The position numbers and the translations under genes were made by a program. DNA of 64,000 nt, from NCBI GenBank assembly GCA_947303395.1, contig CAMYYD010000007.1, forward strand, positions 107,993-171,992, read 5' to 3'. The stretch comes from an uncultured Bacteroidales bacterium (GTDB lineage Bacteria > Bacteroidota > Bacteroidia > Bacteroidales > F082). Below the pieces are notes generated by a model that worked only from the letters and a program-made list of their open reading frames with translations, was not told the DNA's origin and did not search any database. Below are positions 7,241 to 16,603 of the stretch, piece by piece. Each line of letters opens with the position of its first letter. The first letter of the stretch is position 1.

Positions 7241-8935
7241 CTAAGCAGTGACGCGTTCGAGCCATTTCACCATGCCGAACATCACCGACATCGAGACAAC
7301 GCAGATGGCGAGGAACACGCCCCAGCATACCCAGATGTCCCAAGCGTTGTACATGAGGGGTCCGACGAAGATGAACAGGTTGCCGATAGCTGTTGCACCG
7401 AGCCACAAACCCTGGCATAAACCCACCATGTGACGTGGAGCCACCTTTGATACGAATGAAAGTCCGAGAGGTGAGATGAACAGTTCAGCGACTGTCAAGA
7501 AGAAGTAAGTCACGATAAGCACCCATGGTCCTGATTTTGCGAGACCGTTAGCTGCCATCGTAGCTGCATCCATTGCGCGGAACTCTTCGCCTGAAGGATA
7601 GCCACAAGAAATTGAAAGCGCCATCAGGAAGAGATATGCCAATCCGGCGATACCCATACCGTAAGCGATCTTGCGAGGTGTTGAAACGCCTTTGCCTCTT
7701 CTGACCAGCCATGCGAAAGCGGCCATGACGAGAGGTGTTAAGACGATGACATACAATGGGTTAAGTGCTTGCCAAATCTCAGCAGGGAAGATGTCGGTGA
7801 CAACGAAGTCGCGTGCCAACAACGTCAACGACTGGCTGTTCTGGTGGAACGAGAGCCAGAAGAAGATGGCGATGCCGAGAACTGCAAACAAAGCGTAGAG
7901 ACGCTGTTTGATTTCCTTTGCCATTGCGAGTTTTTCCTCCTGAGTGTATTCGACCACTTCGGCTTTCTCTTTCTTTGCCGGCTGTGGGAAAATCTTCTTT
8001 GTGCAGAGGAATACTGTCAATGAAATCATCATGGCGATCACTGAAGCGATGAATGCAAAGTGAACGCCAGTGTTGAACACGTCAATATATTGTGAGCTGA
8101 ATGTCACGAGGTTGTCAGGCATTGCTGCACCGTCGACCAGTGATTTAGCCATGTTTTCGGTGAACTTTGTTGTCTGTTCGCCATTGGCGAGATATTGATG
8201 GCAGAGTGCCGGCATGTCGGCGTTGTAGACGAAGTTATGTACTCCCAACCACCATTTACGAAGCATAGGAGCCACGAATGGAGCGATCACACCGCCGATG
8301 TTGATAAACACGTAGAAAATCTGGAAACCGCTGTCGCGACGGTCTTTTGCCTCAGCTAAAGCCTCAGGACCTTTTTCAGCGGCTTCGGCTTCGAATTTGT
8401 CGTAAAGCTTACCTACAAGAGCCTGCAAGTTGCCTTTGAACAGACCGTTACCAAACGAGATGCAGAGCAATGCGAAGCATGTGAAGATCAAGATACCCCA
8501 CCATGCGCCGCCGTTGTCGAGGATGATGCCGTTGGCGTCCTTGCTGAACAACGGGATAGCCAGTCCTACATAACCTGCTGCCATGATAATCAAGCCCCAC
8601 TGGATAGTTCTCGGATAGTTCTGAGTGCGGTCAGCAATGATACCACCCACCAAACTCAAAACGTAAATTCCGAAATAAAACACCGAGTAGATGATACTTG
8701 CGGTCTTATCCGGCAAACCGAATTTTGAAACGAGGAACAACAGCAGGATGGCGTTCATGATGTAATATCCGAAACGCTCGCCCATGTTGCTCAAAGCTGC
8801 TGCAATCAAGCCTTTAGGATGATACTTTTTGGCTTGACGGAGATAATAAACCAAAAATGGGATGACGACGATCAAAACGCCGATCAAAATCACCAACAAT
8901 TGGTTGGTCGCCCATAAACGTTCAATTAATGACAT
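7241..8935 (-). CDS. Proton-dependent oligopeptide transporter (POT/PTR2 family, MFS)
   Basis: Imports di- and tripeptides with protons across the inner membrane. 564 aa with about 14 hydrophobic segments. GERFGYYIMNAILLLF near residue 52 is the POT signature (family consensus ExxERFxYY), which carries the proton-coupling residues, and the segment around FYVFINIGGVIAPF corresponds to the second family signature. The central hydrophilic loop (~residues 190-320) with a charged AEAAEKGPEALAEAKDRRD insert is longer than in DtpA-like members but usual for Bacteroidota. It is transcribed alone, with its own promoter and a strong terminator. Substrate preference is not readable. Confidence 0.92.
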   Translation of the reverse strand: MSLIERLWATNQLLVILIGVLIVVIPFLVYYLRQAKKYHPKGLIAAALSNMGERFGYYIMNAILLLFLVSKFGLPDKTASIIYSVFYFGIYVLSLVGGIIADRTQNYPRTIQWGLIIMAAGYVGLAIPLFSKDANGIILDNGGAWWGILIFTCFALLCISFGNGLFKGNLQALVGKLYDKFEAEAAEKGPEALAEAKDRRDSGFQIFYVFINIGGVIAPFVAPMLRKWWLGVHNFVYNADMPALCHQYLANGEQTTKFTENMAKSLVDGAAMPDNLVTFSSQYIDVFNTGVHFAFIASVIAMMISLTVFLCTKKIFPQPAKKEKAEVVEYTQEEKLAMAKEIKQRLYALFAVLGIAIFFWLSFHQNSQSLTLLARDFVVTDIFPAEIWQALNPLYVIVLTPLVMAAFAWLVRRGKGVSTPRKIAYGMGIAGLAYLFLMALSISCGYPSGEEFRAMDAATMAANGLAKSGPWVLIVTYFFLTVAELFISPLGLSFVSKVAPRHMVGLCQGLWLGATAIGNLFIFVGPLMYNAWDIWVCWGVFLAICVVSMSVMFGMVKWLERVTA

Positions 8936-8993
8936 AAACTTAAAATTTTAATTATACATAGAATTATTTCTCGTTTTCATTTCAAAAAACGTA

Positions 8994-9022
8994 CAAAAAT
9001 AATAAAAACTTTTAATATCAAA
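8994..9022 (-). promoter_or_regulatory. Promoter of the POT transporter gene
   Basis: Minus strand TTTG (9022-9019), 17-bp spacer, TATTTTTG (9001-8994); expected leader about 50 nt. It lies back to back with the valS promoter. Confidence 0.5.
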
Positions 9023-9034
9023 GAGAAAAAATCG

Positions 9035-9042
9035 TAATTTTG
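9035..9042 (+). promoter_or_regulatory. valS -7 box (TAATTTTG)
   Basis: TAATTTTG 18 bp before the valS ATG predicts a leader of about 12 nt. No clear -33 TTG. Confidence 0.5.
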
Positions 9043-9060
9043 CGCTTTAATTTATAAAAA

Positions 9061-11688
9061 ATGGAACTTTCGAGCAAATACAGTCCGCAGACGACAGAAG
9101 AGAAATGGTACGAACACTGGATGAAAAAGAACTATTTTCACTCCACTCCTGATGAACGTGAACCTTACACCATCGTGATCCCGCCTCCGAATGTGACAGG
9201 CGTGCTTCACATGGGCCACATGTTGAACAACACGATTCAGGATGTATTGGTGCGTCGTGCCAGAATGATGGGTAAGAACGCCTGCTGGGTGCCGGGTACA
9301 GACCATGCTTCTATCGCTACAGAGGCGAAAGTGGTGAATAAGCTGGCTCAACAAGGCATCAAGAAGACCGACATCGGACGCGAGAAATTCCTTGAACATG
9401 CTTGGGATTGGACTCACGAGCATGGCGGAATCATTTTGAAACAGCTCCGCAAACTCGGCTGCTCCTGCGACTGGGAACGCACATCGTTCACCATGGATGA
9501 AATCCGCTCGAAGAGCGTTATCCACGTGTTCTGCGACCTTTATAAAAAAGGCCTCATATACCGTGGCGTGCGTATGGTCAACTGGGACCCGAAGGCTCTC
9601 ACGGCTTTGAGCGACGAGGAAGTCATCTACAAAGAGGAACATAGCAAGCTTTTCTATCTGAGATATAAGATTGAGGGCGAAAACGGCTACGCTGTGGTGG
9701 CTACCACACGTCCTGAGACTATCATGGGCGATACCGCAATGTGTATCAACCCTAACGACCCGAAGAATCAGCATTTGAAAGGCAAGAAAGTCATCGTTCC
9801 GTTGGTTAACAGAGTGATTCCGGTTATCGAAGACGAATACGTCGACATCGAGTTCGGTACAGGCTGCTTGAAGGTGACTCCGGCTCACGATGTGAATGAC
9901 TATATGCTCGGTGAAAAACATAACCTCCAGAGTATCAATATCTTCAACGATGACGCAACAATCAGCGAGGCAGCTGGAATGTACGTCGGAATGGACCGCG
10001 AGGCAGTGCGCAAGCAGATTGTCATCGACCTCAAGGAAGCCGATTTACTCGAAAAAGTTGAAGACTATAATAATAAGGTGGGATATTCAGAGCGCACCAA
10101 CGTCCCGATTGAGCCGAAGCTCTCGATGCAGTGGTTCCTCAAGATGGAACACCTCGCACAGATCGCATTGAAGCCTGTAGAGACTGGCGAAATCCAGTTC
10201 TATCCTGCAAAATATGTCAATCTCTACCGCCACTGGTTGGAGAACATCAAAGACTGGTGCATCAGCCGTCAGTTGTGGTGGGGACATCAGATTCCGGCTT
10301 ATTATCTGCCTGAAGGCGGCTATGTTGTTGCTGAATCTGACGAAGAAGCACTCAAACTCGCAAAAGAAAAGACTGGCAATAACAACCTGACAATGAGTGA
10401 CTTACGTCGTGACAGCGACTGTCTCGACACCTGGTTCAGCTCATGGCTGTGGCCTCTCTCGTTGTTCAACGGCATTCTTGACCCGAACAACGCCGAGTTC
10501 AAATATTATTATCCGACCAACGACCTTATCACCGCTCCTGATATCATCTTCTTCTGGGTTGCCAGAATGATTATGGCAGGTGAGGAGTACGAGGGAAAAG
10601 TCCCGTTCGGCAATGTTTATTTCACCGGTATCGTGCGCGATAAACTCGGCCGCAAGATGTCGAAATCATTAGGCAACTCGCCTGATCCGATTGAGCTGAT
10701 TGAAAACTATGGTGCCGACGGTGTTCGTATGGGAATGCTGCTCTCAGCTCCAGCCGGAAACGATATTTTGTTCGATGTGGCACTTTGCGAGCAGGGACGT
10801 AACTTCTGCAACAAGATTTGGAACGCATTGCGCCTTGTCCGCGGTTGGAATGTCGACGAAAATGCTGCTCAACCTGACACCGCCAAGATGGCTGTGAAAT
10901 GGTTCGATGCACGTTACAATCAGGTTCTCGCCGATATGATGGATAACTTCGAGAAATATCGTCTCTCCGATGCTTTGATGGGCGTTTACAAGCTCACTTG
11001 GGACGACTTCTGCTCATGGTATCTCGAGATGGTGAAAGCCCCTATGGGACAAGCTGTTGATGGCGCAACTTACAGAGCCACAGTCACTTTCTTCGAGAAT
11101 TTGATGAAGCTCCTGCATCCGTTTATGCCATTCATCACCGAGGAAATTTATCATAACCTCGATGAGCGTAAGGATGGCGACGACATCATCATTGCACAGC
11201 TTCCAAAGCAGCAAACCATTGACAATCAGGTGCTTGCGCAGTTCGATTTCACCATGGATGTCATCAACAACATCCGTAAGATTCGTGCCGAAAAGAACAT
11301 CTCATTCAAAGAGGCATTGGATTTGGTGGTCATCGACAATGGCACTGCAAACAAAGATTTCGACTGCATCATTGAGAAGTTAACTAACGTTAAATCAATA
11401 ACTTACACCACAGAGAAACCAGCTGATGCATTCGGATTCTTGGTACGCTCTAAGGAATACTTCATCCCGGTCACCGACTCAGTCGATACTGAAGCCGAGT
11501 TGAAGAAACTCGAAGAGGAACTGAAATACGCTCAAGGTTTCTTGAAGTCGGTGGAGGCGAAGCTCTCGAACGAAAAATTCGTCAACGGAGCACCAGCCGC
11601 TGTTGTCGACAAGGAACGCAAGAAAAAAGCTGACGCCGAAGCGAAGATTGCAGTCCTTGAACAACAAATCAAAGGATTGAAAAAATAA
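9061..11688 (+). CDS. valS: Valyl-tRNA synthetase
   Basis: Charges tRNA-Val with valine in the cytoplasm; class I synthetase of 875 aa, the usual length. The HIGH-type motif is [12 protein letters not shown] at about residues 43-54 and the KMSKS motif is GRKMSKSLG at ~529-537. The editing (CP1) domain lies between them ([18 protein letters not shown] around 220-285). [10 protein letters not shown] is the catalytic-core segment after the editing domain. The C-terminal ~65 residues form the Val-specific coiled-coil arm ([25 protein letters not shown]). It is monocistronic: own -7 box, perfect hairpin terminator 5 bp after the stop. Nothing is missing. Confidence 0.98.
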   Translation: MELSSKYSPQTTEEKWYEHWMKKNYFHSTPDEREPYTIVIPPPNVTGVLHMGHMLNNTIQDVLVRRARMMGKNACWVPGTDHASIATEAKVVNKLAQQGIKKTDIGREKFLEHAWDWTHEHGGIILKQLRKLGCSCDWERTSFTMDEIRSKSVIHVFCDLYKKGLIYRGVRMVNWDPKALTALSDEEVIYKEEHSKLFYLRYKIEGENGYAVVATTRPETIMGDTAMCINPNDPKNQHLKGKKVIVPLVNRVIPVIEDEYVDIEFGTGCLKVTPAHDVNDYMLGEKHNLQSINIFNDDATISEAAGMYVGMDREAVRKQIVIDLKEADLLEKVEDYNNKVGYSERTNVPIEPKLSMQWFLKMEHLAQIALKPVETGEIQFYPAKYVNLYRHWLENIKDWCISRQLWWGHQIPAYYLPEGGYVVAESDEEALKLAKEKTGNNNLTMSDLRRDSDCLDTWFSSWLWPLSLFNGILDPNNAEFKYYYPTNDLITAPDIIFFWVARMIMAGEEYEGKVPFGNVYFTGIVRDKLGRKMSKSLGNSPDPIELIENYGADGVRMGMLLSAPAGNDILFDVALCEQGRNFCNKIWNALRLVRGWNVDENAAQPDTAKMAVKWFDARYNQVLADMMDNFEKYRLSDALMGVYKLTWDDFCSWYLEMVKAPMGQAVDGATYRATVTFFENLMKLLHPFMPFITEEIYHNLDERKDGDDIIIAQLPKQQTIDNQVLAQFDFTMDVINNIRKIRAEKNISFKEALDLVVIDNGTANKDFDCIIEKLTNVKSITYTTEKPADAFGFLVRSKEYFIPVTDSVDTEAELKKLEEELKYAQGFLKSVEAKLSNEKFVNGAPAAVVDKERKKKADAEAKIAVLEQQIKGLKK

Positions 11689-11692
11689 TATT

Positions 11693-11727
11693 GTAGGGGC
11701 GAATGATGATTCGCCCCTACTTTTTTT
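11693..11727. terminator. Bidirectional terminator between valS and the LUD gene
   Basis: A perfect 12-bp stem, GTAGGGGCGAAT (11693-11704) with ATTCGCCCCTAC (11709-11720), loop GATG, followed by seven T on the plus strand. On the minus strand the stem is followed by AATATTATTTTTT, so it can serve both convergent genes. Confidence 0.9.
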
Positions 11728-12397
11728 ATTCCTCTTCAACTAAAAACAATGCTATTTGTTTGATTCCTTGAGCGCCGATAACTAATTGATTGTCAATTTC
11801 GGTGCTCTTACTTGGACCGCTGATGATGACGGTCTCGGTAGGTTTGTGTGAATCGTATTTTTCTTTCAGGAGATGGATGGCGTCTTTCATGCTTGCCACA
11901 ATCTGGCTTGGTGAGGCGTAAACCAACAGCGTGTCGACGTTTGAATAAGCGGCGCGTGATCCTGCGCATTTGTCAGTAATCATTATGCTTCCTGTGTGAG
12001 CGATGAGGCACTCGCAGTCGGTGATGCTCACGGTCTTTTTGCGTTTTGTGGTGTAATCGCGGCTCAATTCAATGCCTGAATCCTTGAAAACGGCCTCCAT
12101 CTTCATGCTGGTAGAGCAGAGTGGTTCCCATTGGTTTTCAACGATGTACTGCTTCATCGCCTCGATAAAGTTTTCTTGGCTCTCGAAATAGACGAAGATT
12201 CCGCCGTTGTCCTTGAAACGTTCCACGAAGGTGAAATCGGCACCGTCTTCTTCTTTGAAAGGCGTCCAGGTGTCAGCCTTCATGTTAACGTCAGAGAAAA
12301 GGTTCTCGTCCTTTGCCATCACGGCCTCACGCACCTTTGCGAGGATTTGCTCCTTGTTAGTGCGCTCACTCAGATTTCCAAACGAGAATATTTTCAT
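11726..12397 (-). CDS. LUD-domain protein (LutC/YkgG-like)
   Basis: 223 aa. The C-terminal half carries the LUD signature: TVSITDCECLIAHTGSIMIT, then VYASPSQIVASM and ISGPSKSTEIDNQLVIGAQG, corresponding to the SGPSxTxDIE..LVxGxHGP motif of LutC. In Bacillus-type lut operons LutC works with LutA and LutB in lactate oxidation, but neither is nearby here; stand-alone LUD proteins downstream of ftsH are something I recall from other Bacteroidota. Its start overlaps the end of ftsH by 4 bp (ATGA), so it is translated from the rsfS-ftsH message. Function in this context is unknown; a membrane quality-control or redox role would be guesswork. Confidence 0.8.
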   Translation of the reverse strand: MKIFSFGNLSERTNKEQILAKVREAVMAKDENLFSDVNMKADTWTPFKEEDGADFTFVERFKDNGGIFVYFESQENFIEAMKQYIVENQWEPLCSTSMKMEAVFKDSGIELSRDYTTKRKKTVSITDCECLIAHTGSIMITDKCAGSRAAYSNVDTLLVYASPSQIVASMKDAIHLLKEKYDSHKPTETVIISGPSKSTEIDNQLVIGAQGIKQIALFLVEEE

Positions 12398-14337
12398 GCT
12401 TCTTCAGGTTTTTCTTCTTTTTCTTCGTTACGTCTCTTGAAAGTTCTTTCCTCATGTTTCCAAGGGCGCTCGCCGAATATTGCCACGAGGTCGTCGCTGA
12501 ATATCACTTCCTTGTCGATAAGCTTTTGTGCGAGCTGAGCGAGTCCGTCTTTGTGTTCGTTGAGGATGCGCAAAGCCTCCTGATAAGCGCTCTCGATGAG
12601 TTTGCTCACCTCTGCGTCGATCTTCTCAGCAGTCTTCTCGCTGAACGGCTTCTGGAATGAATATTCTTGCTGACCTGTTGAGTCATAATAACTTACGTTG
12701 CCGATGGTTTCGTCTAAGCCATAGTACATCACCATTGCGTGAGCTTGTTTCGACACCTTTTCGAGGTCGTTCAAAGCACCTGTCGAGATCTGTCCGAAGA
12801 TGATTTGTTCTGCGGCGCGGCCGCCAAGTGTCGCAATCATCTCATGGTACATCTGCTCTTTAGTCGTTATCTGACGCTCATCTGGCAAGTACCAGGCCGC
12901 GCCGAGGGCTTTACCACGTGGAACTATCGTCACTTTCACCAGCGGATGAGCGTATTCAAGCATCCAGCTAGTAGTGGCGTGTCCGGCCTCGTGATAAGCG
13001 ATGACTTTCTTTTCAGACTCTGTGATGACAGAATTTTTCTTTTCCAAGCCTCCGACGATGCGGTCGATGGCATCGAGAAAGTCTTGTTTTTCAATGTTTT
13101 CCTTGTTTTTACGTGCTGCGATGAGAGCTGCCTCGTTGCAGACGTTGGCGATGTCGGCTCCGGAGAATCCTGGGGTTTGTTTTGCAAGGAATTCTTTGTC
13201 GACATCTGTGCCGAGTTTCAGTCCGCGCATGTGGACTTCGAAAATCTCGCGACGACCGTTTAAGTCAGGGAGTTCGACGTAAATTTGGCGGTCGAAACGA
13301 CCAGCGCGCATCAGAGCTTTATCGAGGATATCGGCACGGTTGGTGGCTGCGAGCACGATGACGCCTGAGTTGGTTCCGAATCCGTCCATCTCTGTAAGCA
13401 ACTGATTCAGAGTACTTTCACGTTCGTCGTTACCACCGCTCATGATGTTCTTTCCACGGGCTCGTCCGATGGCGTCGATCTCATCGATAAAAATAATACA
13501 AGGTGATTTTTCTTTTGCTTGTTTGAAGAGGTCGCGCACACGTGAAGCGCCAACGCCCACAAACATTTCCACGAAGTCGGAGCCTGAGATGCTGAAGAAC
13601 GGCACGTTAGCCTCGCCAGCCACTGATTTTGCCAGCAAAGTCTTACCAGTTCCTGGAGGGCCTACCAGCAAAACGCCCTTCGGAATCTTACCGCCCAAAC
13701 GTGTGTATCTGCCTGGATTCTTAAGGAAATCAACGATTTCCATCACTTCTTCCTTGGCTTCTTCGAGTCCGGCCACGTCTTTAAACGTGGTCTTGTTGTC
13801 TTTTTCCTGATCGTATAGTTGTGCTTTCGACTTTCCGATGCTGAAAATCTGTCCGCCGCCCATTCCGCTGCCACCGCCGCTCATTCTGCGCATTATCAGG
13901 ATCCAGAACACGATGATCAGCAGTAACGGGAGCCATCCGATAATCTCGCCCCAGAAGTTGGCTCGGTCGATAGGGATGACTTCCACAGGATTTGAAAGAC
14001 CCTGCTGAGCCTCGTCAACCTTGGTGTAAAGACGATCTTCCGACACTTTGAGGGTGTAGTTAGGCGTTTTCCCGAATGTCTGCTTGGTGTCGTTTGGGAA
14101 ATACTTGCGCATTCCCTGTTCGTTGAGGTATATCTCGGCGGTTTTGCCGTTAATCAACTCAATTTTCTCGATGTCCTGTTCTTTCAGCATCTTCGAAAGG
14201 TCGGTCATCGTGGTTTCCTTCACGCTGCTCGTGCTTCCAAACACAATCGATCCGATGAAAAACGCTATCAGGACGATGTAAACCCAGTAAAAACCTATCT
14301 TTTTCTTCGGTTTGTTATTGTTGGGGATTTCTGCCAT
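12394..14337 (-). CDS. ftsH: ATP-dependent zinc metalloprotease FtsH
   Basis: Membrane-anchored AAA+ protease that extracts and degrades membrane and short-lived cytosolic proteins as a hexamer. 647 aa. Two membrane segments (about residues 15-34 and 131-150) flank a periplasmic domain. Walker A GPPGTGKT is at 226-233, Walker [16 protein letters not shown] near 281-295, and the second region of homology [20 protein letters not shown] at 331-350. The zinc site HEAGH is at 449-453, with the third ligand in a later acidic helix. The Gly-rich linker after TM2 ([11 protein letters not shown]) is common in this phylum. It is the middle gene of rsfS-ftsH-LUD, 11 bp after rsfS. Confidence 0.97.
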   Translation of the reverse strand: MAEIPNNNKPKKKIGFYWVYIVLIAFFIGSIVFGSTSSVKETTMTDLSKMLKEQDIEKIELINGKTAEIYLNEQGMRKYFPNDTKQTFGKTPNYTLKVSEDRLYTKVDEAQQGLSNPVEVIPIDRANFWGEIIGWLPLLLIIVFWILIMRRMSGGGSGMGGGQIFSIGKSKAQLYDQEKDNKTTFKDVAGLEEAKEEVMEIVDFLKNPGRYTRLGGKIPKGVLLVGPPGTGKTLLAKSVAGEANVPFFSISGSDFVEMFVGVGASRVRDLFKQAKEKSPCIIFIDEIDAIGRARGKNIMSGGNDERESTLNQLLTEMDGFGTNSGVIVLAATNRADILDKALMRAGRFDRQIYVELPDLNGRREIFEVHMRGLKLGTDVDKEFLAKQTPGFSGADIANVCNEAALIAARKNKENIEKQDFLDAIDRIVGGLEKKNSVITESEKKVIAYHEAGHATTSWMLEYAHPLVKVTIVPRGKALGAAWYLPDERQITTKEQMYHEMIATLGGRAAEQIIFGQISTGALNDLEKVSKQAHAMVMYYGLDETIGNVSYYDSTGQQEYSFQKPFSEKTAEKIDAEVSKLIESAYQEALRILNEHKDGLAQLAQKLIDKEVIFSDDLVAIFGERPWKHEERTFKRRNEEKEEKPEEA

Positions 14338-14348
14338 TTTAAAATTTT

Positions 14349-14720
14349 TTAATCTTCGTAAACCTTTTTATCCGCGTCGGCCCATAATTCCTCAAGCTGG
14401 AAGAAATTGCGTTTCTCGGCGAGGAACACGTGAACCACCACGTCTACATAATCCAACAAAATCCATTCCGAATTTTCAAAACCTTCTTCATGATAAACGT
14501 GAACGTGAAGTTTGTTGCGGACGTTGTCGATGATTTTTTCCGCGATGGCGTTCACCTGTGTCTTTGATTGGGCGTGGCAAATTACGAAATAATCGGTTAC
14601 TGCTGAATGTAACTCTCTCATATCCAATGAAGTAACCTCTTGTGCCTTAGCCTCCAACATTGTATCAACGATAGTCTTCAAGACATCTTCTGTATTGTCG
14701 TTTTCGTGTCTGATTCTCAT
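14349..14720 (-). CDS. rsfS: Ribosomal silencing factor RsfS
   Basis: Binds protein uL14 on the large subunit and blocks subunit joining when nutrients are short. 123 aa from the ATG at 14720. Upstream in-frame starts are rejected because the promoter -7 box (14738-14745) would lie inside the coding region. Family features: a LDMRELHSAVTDYFVICHA segment matching the conserved (D/R)-(V/L)...TDYFVI(C/A) core, KTQVNAIAEKI, and EGFENSEWILLDYVDVVVHV ending in the typical F-L-A-E-K-R-N-F-F-Q-L-E-E-L-W, i.e. the usual YYxLExLW-like tail. First gene of the rsfS-ftsH-LUD operon and divergent from birA. Confidence 0.93.
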   Translation of the reverse strand: MRIRHENDNTEDVLKTIVDTMLEAKAQEVTSLDMRELHSAVTDYFVICHAQSKTQVNAIAEKIIDNVRNKLHVHVYHEEGFENSEWILLDYVDVVVHVFLAEKRNFFQLEELWADADKKVYED

Positions 14721-14737
14721 AAATCGAAAAATTTTTG

Positions 14738-14745
14738 CAAAGATA
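14738..14745 (-). promoter_or_regulatory. rsfS-ftsH operon -7 box
   Basis: Minus-strand TATCTTTG, 17 bp before the rsfS ATG, gives a leader of about 11 nt and fixes the start codon choice. Confidence 0.6.
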
Positions 14746-14769
14746 CTCAATAAATTTGATAATTATTAT

Positions 14770-14777
14770 TATTTTTG
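14770..14777 (+). promoter_or_regulatory. birA -7 box
   Basis: TATTTTTG, 34 bp before the birA ATG, in an A+T-rich divergent region shared with rsfS. Confidence 0.5.
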
Positions 14778-14811
14778 TATTTTTAATAAAATAAGGTGAT
14801 TTTTTTGCAAA

Positions 14812-15588
14812 ATGGCTCTGAAAATTATTCATTTTGATGAGATAAACTCGACCAACGTCTATCTGTATGACAAAATTTCCGAAAAAAATGACATTTCGGC
14901 TACGGTTGTCGTCGCTGATTATCAGACAGCTGGTCGAGGGATGGATAAAAACCATTGGGAGAGTGAGAAAGGTAAGAATCTTTTGTTCAGTATCGCATTG
15001 AATGTCAATTTCTTAGAGGCTGAAAACCAATTTAAAATCTCGCAAGCAGTTTCTGTTGCGATTGTTGAGACTTTGCAGAAAATCATCGGTTCGGACGAGT
15101 TTTACATCAAATGGCCTAACGATATTTATTTTGGTGATAAAAAGCTTGCAGGAATGCTGATTCAGAACACCATCGAAGGTCGCATGATGGGAACTTCTAT
15201 TATCGGTATCGGATTGAATGTCAATCAGATAGAGTTTTCAAAGGAAATTCCAAATCCGATTTCTTTAAAAATAATATCGAGAGAAAACTACTATATAGAA
15301 AATCTGTTAAATATATTGGTTGATAGTATTAAATCTGGAGTCGAAAGCCTTCGTTTTGAAGAAAACCAGATTGAAATAAACAAGAAATATATTTCAAAAT
15401 CATATCGTTATAATCAGTGGGCTGATTATTTTTATCATAATCAAGTTAAAGCTCTGAAAATCAATGGTTATGATAAATACGGACGACTCCTTCTTTGCGA
15501 TAAAGAAGGAGCCGATATAGTTTGTGACGTTAAAGAGTTACAGTTTTTTCCGCCATCATGTCGACAAGGTTCTGAAGCGGACGTTTAG
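14812..15588 (+). CDS. birA: Biotin--[acetyl-CoA-carboxylase] ligase
   Basis: Activates biotin with ATP and attaches it to the lysine of biotin carrier domains. 258 aa. Substrate-site motifs are INSTNVYLYD near the N-terminus (family STN), ADYQTAGRGMDKNHWES (family QxxGRGRxGR; the second half is the looser Bacteroidota version), KWPNDIYFGDKKLAGML (family KWPNDxxxxxxKxxGxL), and the C-terminal SH3-like segment ending in DVKELQFF. No N-terminal helix-turn-helix is present, so it is a ligase only and not a repressor. The last ~20 codons run over the end of the convergent SRPBCC gene (59-bp overlap). Confidence 0.93.
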   Translation: MALKIIHFDEINSTNVYLYDKISEKNDISATVVVADYQTAGRGMDKNHWESEKGKNLLFSIALNVNFLEAENQFKISQAVSVAIVETLQKIIGSDEFYIKWPNDIYFGDKKLAGMLIQNTIEGRMMGTSIIGIGLNVNQIEFSKEIPNPISLKIISRENYYIENLLNILVDSIKSGVESLRFEENQIEINKKYISKSYRYNQWADYFYHNQVKALKINGYDKYGRLLLCDKEGADIVCDVKELQFFPPSCRQGSEADV

Positions 15589-15919
15589 CCATCATCGCCA
15601 TCAGCGGGTTGAGTTCGGCGTCGATTTCGTACATCACGCGGCAGTTGTTGCCCAATCCAGCGATTTTTATGCTTAACACGAACGGAAACGGCACCTTTCC
15701 GACTGGCACCAATTGCACCAAACTGTATGTTATTCTTTGACATACGCGCAGAGCGATACCGCCCATGCCTTGTACAGTGAACGATAGGTTGTCCTCATCG
15801 GCCTGCACGTTGATAGCTTGTTCAGGAAGCAGCGCCGGAATATTCCGCATATCACTGACGACCGCGAAAAAATCCTGTTCGCTCTTGCTGTTATCTACGT
15901 ATTGAGACTGAATTAACAT
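15530..15919 (-). CDS. SRPBCC-fold protein, function unknown
   Basis: 129 aa from the ATG at 15919 (MLIQSQYVD); an earlier in-frame start would overlap pyrE by 46 bp and adds a non-conserved extension. The pattern of an alpha helix after SKSEQDFFAVVSDMRNIPALL, a long antiparallel sheet (LSFTVQGMGGIALRV, FPFVLSIKIAGLGNN, RVMYEIDAELNP) and a C-terminal helix (KRPLQNLVDMMAEKTV) is that of the START/SRPBCC ligand-binding fold. I recall similar genes following pyrE in other Bacteroidales. It is 5 bp downstream of pyrE and thus co-transcribed. No catalytic residues are known for this group; ligand unknown. Confidence 0.75.
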   Translation of the reverse strand: MLIQSQYVDNSKSEQDFFAVVSDMRNIPALLPEQAINVQADEDNLSFTVQGMGGIALRVCQRITYSLVQLVPVGKVPFPFVLSIKIAGLGNNCRVMYEIDAELNPLMAMMAKRPLQNLVDMMAEKTVTL

Positions 15920-15924
15920 TGTTA

Positions 15925-16575
15925 TTATTTTTGATGAGCGTCTGACCAAGCCTGCGGGCTCTTTCTCCATTCTTTCAGGCTCTGCATCTGGTCGTCGCTC
16001 ACGTAGTTTTCTTCAACGGCTTTTTGTATCAAAGACTCGTAATTGCTGATGGTTACGAGGTCGCAGTTGGCTTTTTTGAATGCCTCGGTCGCAGCGTCGA
16101 GCTGGTAGGTGAATATAGCCATCATGCCTTTCACGCTGGCACCTTTTTCGCGGAGAGCCTCAACAGCTGCAAGACTTGATTTTCCTGTTGAAACGAGGTC
16201 TTCGATCACAACTACCGAAGCGCCTTGAGGAACGATGCCTTCAACCTGGTTGTTGAGACCGTGCGACTTAGCTTCTGAGCGCACATAGCAGAACGGGAGA
16301 CCCAGTTCCTGCGCTACCAAAGCGCCCTGAGGGATGCCGCCTGTTGCAACGCCAGCGATGAGATCCGGCTTGCCATAATGCTCAACGCACATCTTCACGA
16401 AAGCCTCGCGGATGAACGTGCGGATGTTTGGATACGACAAAGTGATGCGGTTGTCGCAGTAAATCGGCGATTTTAATCCGCTTGCCCATGTAAAAGGACT
16501 TGCAGGATTCAATTTTATTGCTTTAATTTGCAGCAGGAAATTCGCTAATGCTAAAGCGGTCTCTTGTTCGTTCAT
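15925..16575 (-). CDS. pyrE: Orotate phosphoribosyltransferase
   Basis: Converts orotate and PRPP to orotidine 5'-phosphate, the fifth step of UMP synthesis. 216 aa from the ATG at 16575 (MNEQETALALANF); the longer frame to 16638 would pass through its own promoter. Motifs: FTWASGLKSPIYCDNR (orotate/PRPP contact), AGVATGGIPQGALVA, and the PRPP-binding loop VVVIEDLVSTGKSS, followed by the dimer-loop region YVRSEAKSHGLNNQVEG with its conserved KxHG. It is the first gene of a pyrE-SRPBCC operon and is divergent from the NUDIX gene, with only 23 bp between the two start codons. Confidence 0.96.
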   Translation of the reverse strand: MNEQETALALANFLLQIKAIKLNPASPFTWASGLKSPIYCDNRITLSYPNIRTFIREAFVKMCVEHYGKPDLIAGVATGGIPQGALVAQELGLPFCYVRSEAKSHGLNNQVEGIVPQGASVVVIEDLVSTGKSSLAAVEALREKGASVKGMMAIFTYQLDAATEAFKKANCDLVTISNYESLIQKAVEENYVSDDQMQSLKEWRKSPQAWSDAHQK

Positions 16576-16595
16576 ATTGTAACTAAATTTTTGTG

Positions 16596-16603
16596 CAAAT
16601 GTA
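16596..16603 (-). promoter_or_regulatory. pyrE -7 box overlapping the NUDIX start codon
   Basis: Minus-strand TACATTTG fits TAnnTTTG, 20 bp before the pyrE ATG. The NUDIX ATG (16599-16601) lies within the same eight bases. No -33 TTG at the usual distance. Confidence 0.5.

Noticed and set aside
7190..7433. Short plus-strand frames at the end of the POT transporter gene
   Set aside because: They lie over the terminator hairpin and the 3' coding part of the transporter; no sequence features of real proteins.
15487..15511. 10-bp inverted repeat inside birA (CTCCTTCTTT/AAAGAAGGAG), considered as a terminator of the SRPBCC gene
   Set aside because: There is no T run on either strand; it could still end transcription in another way but is not supported as an intrinsic terminator.
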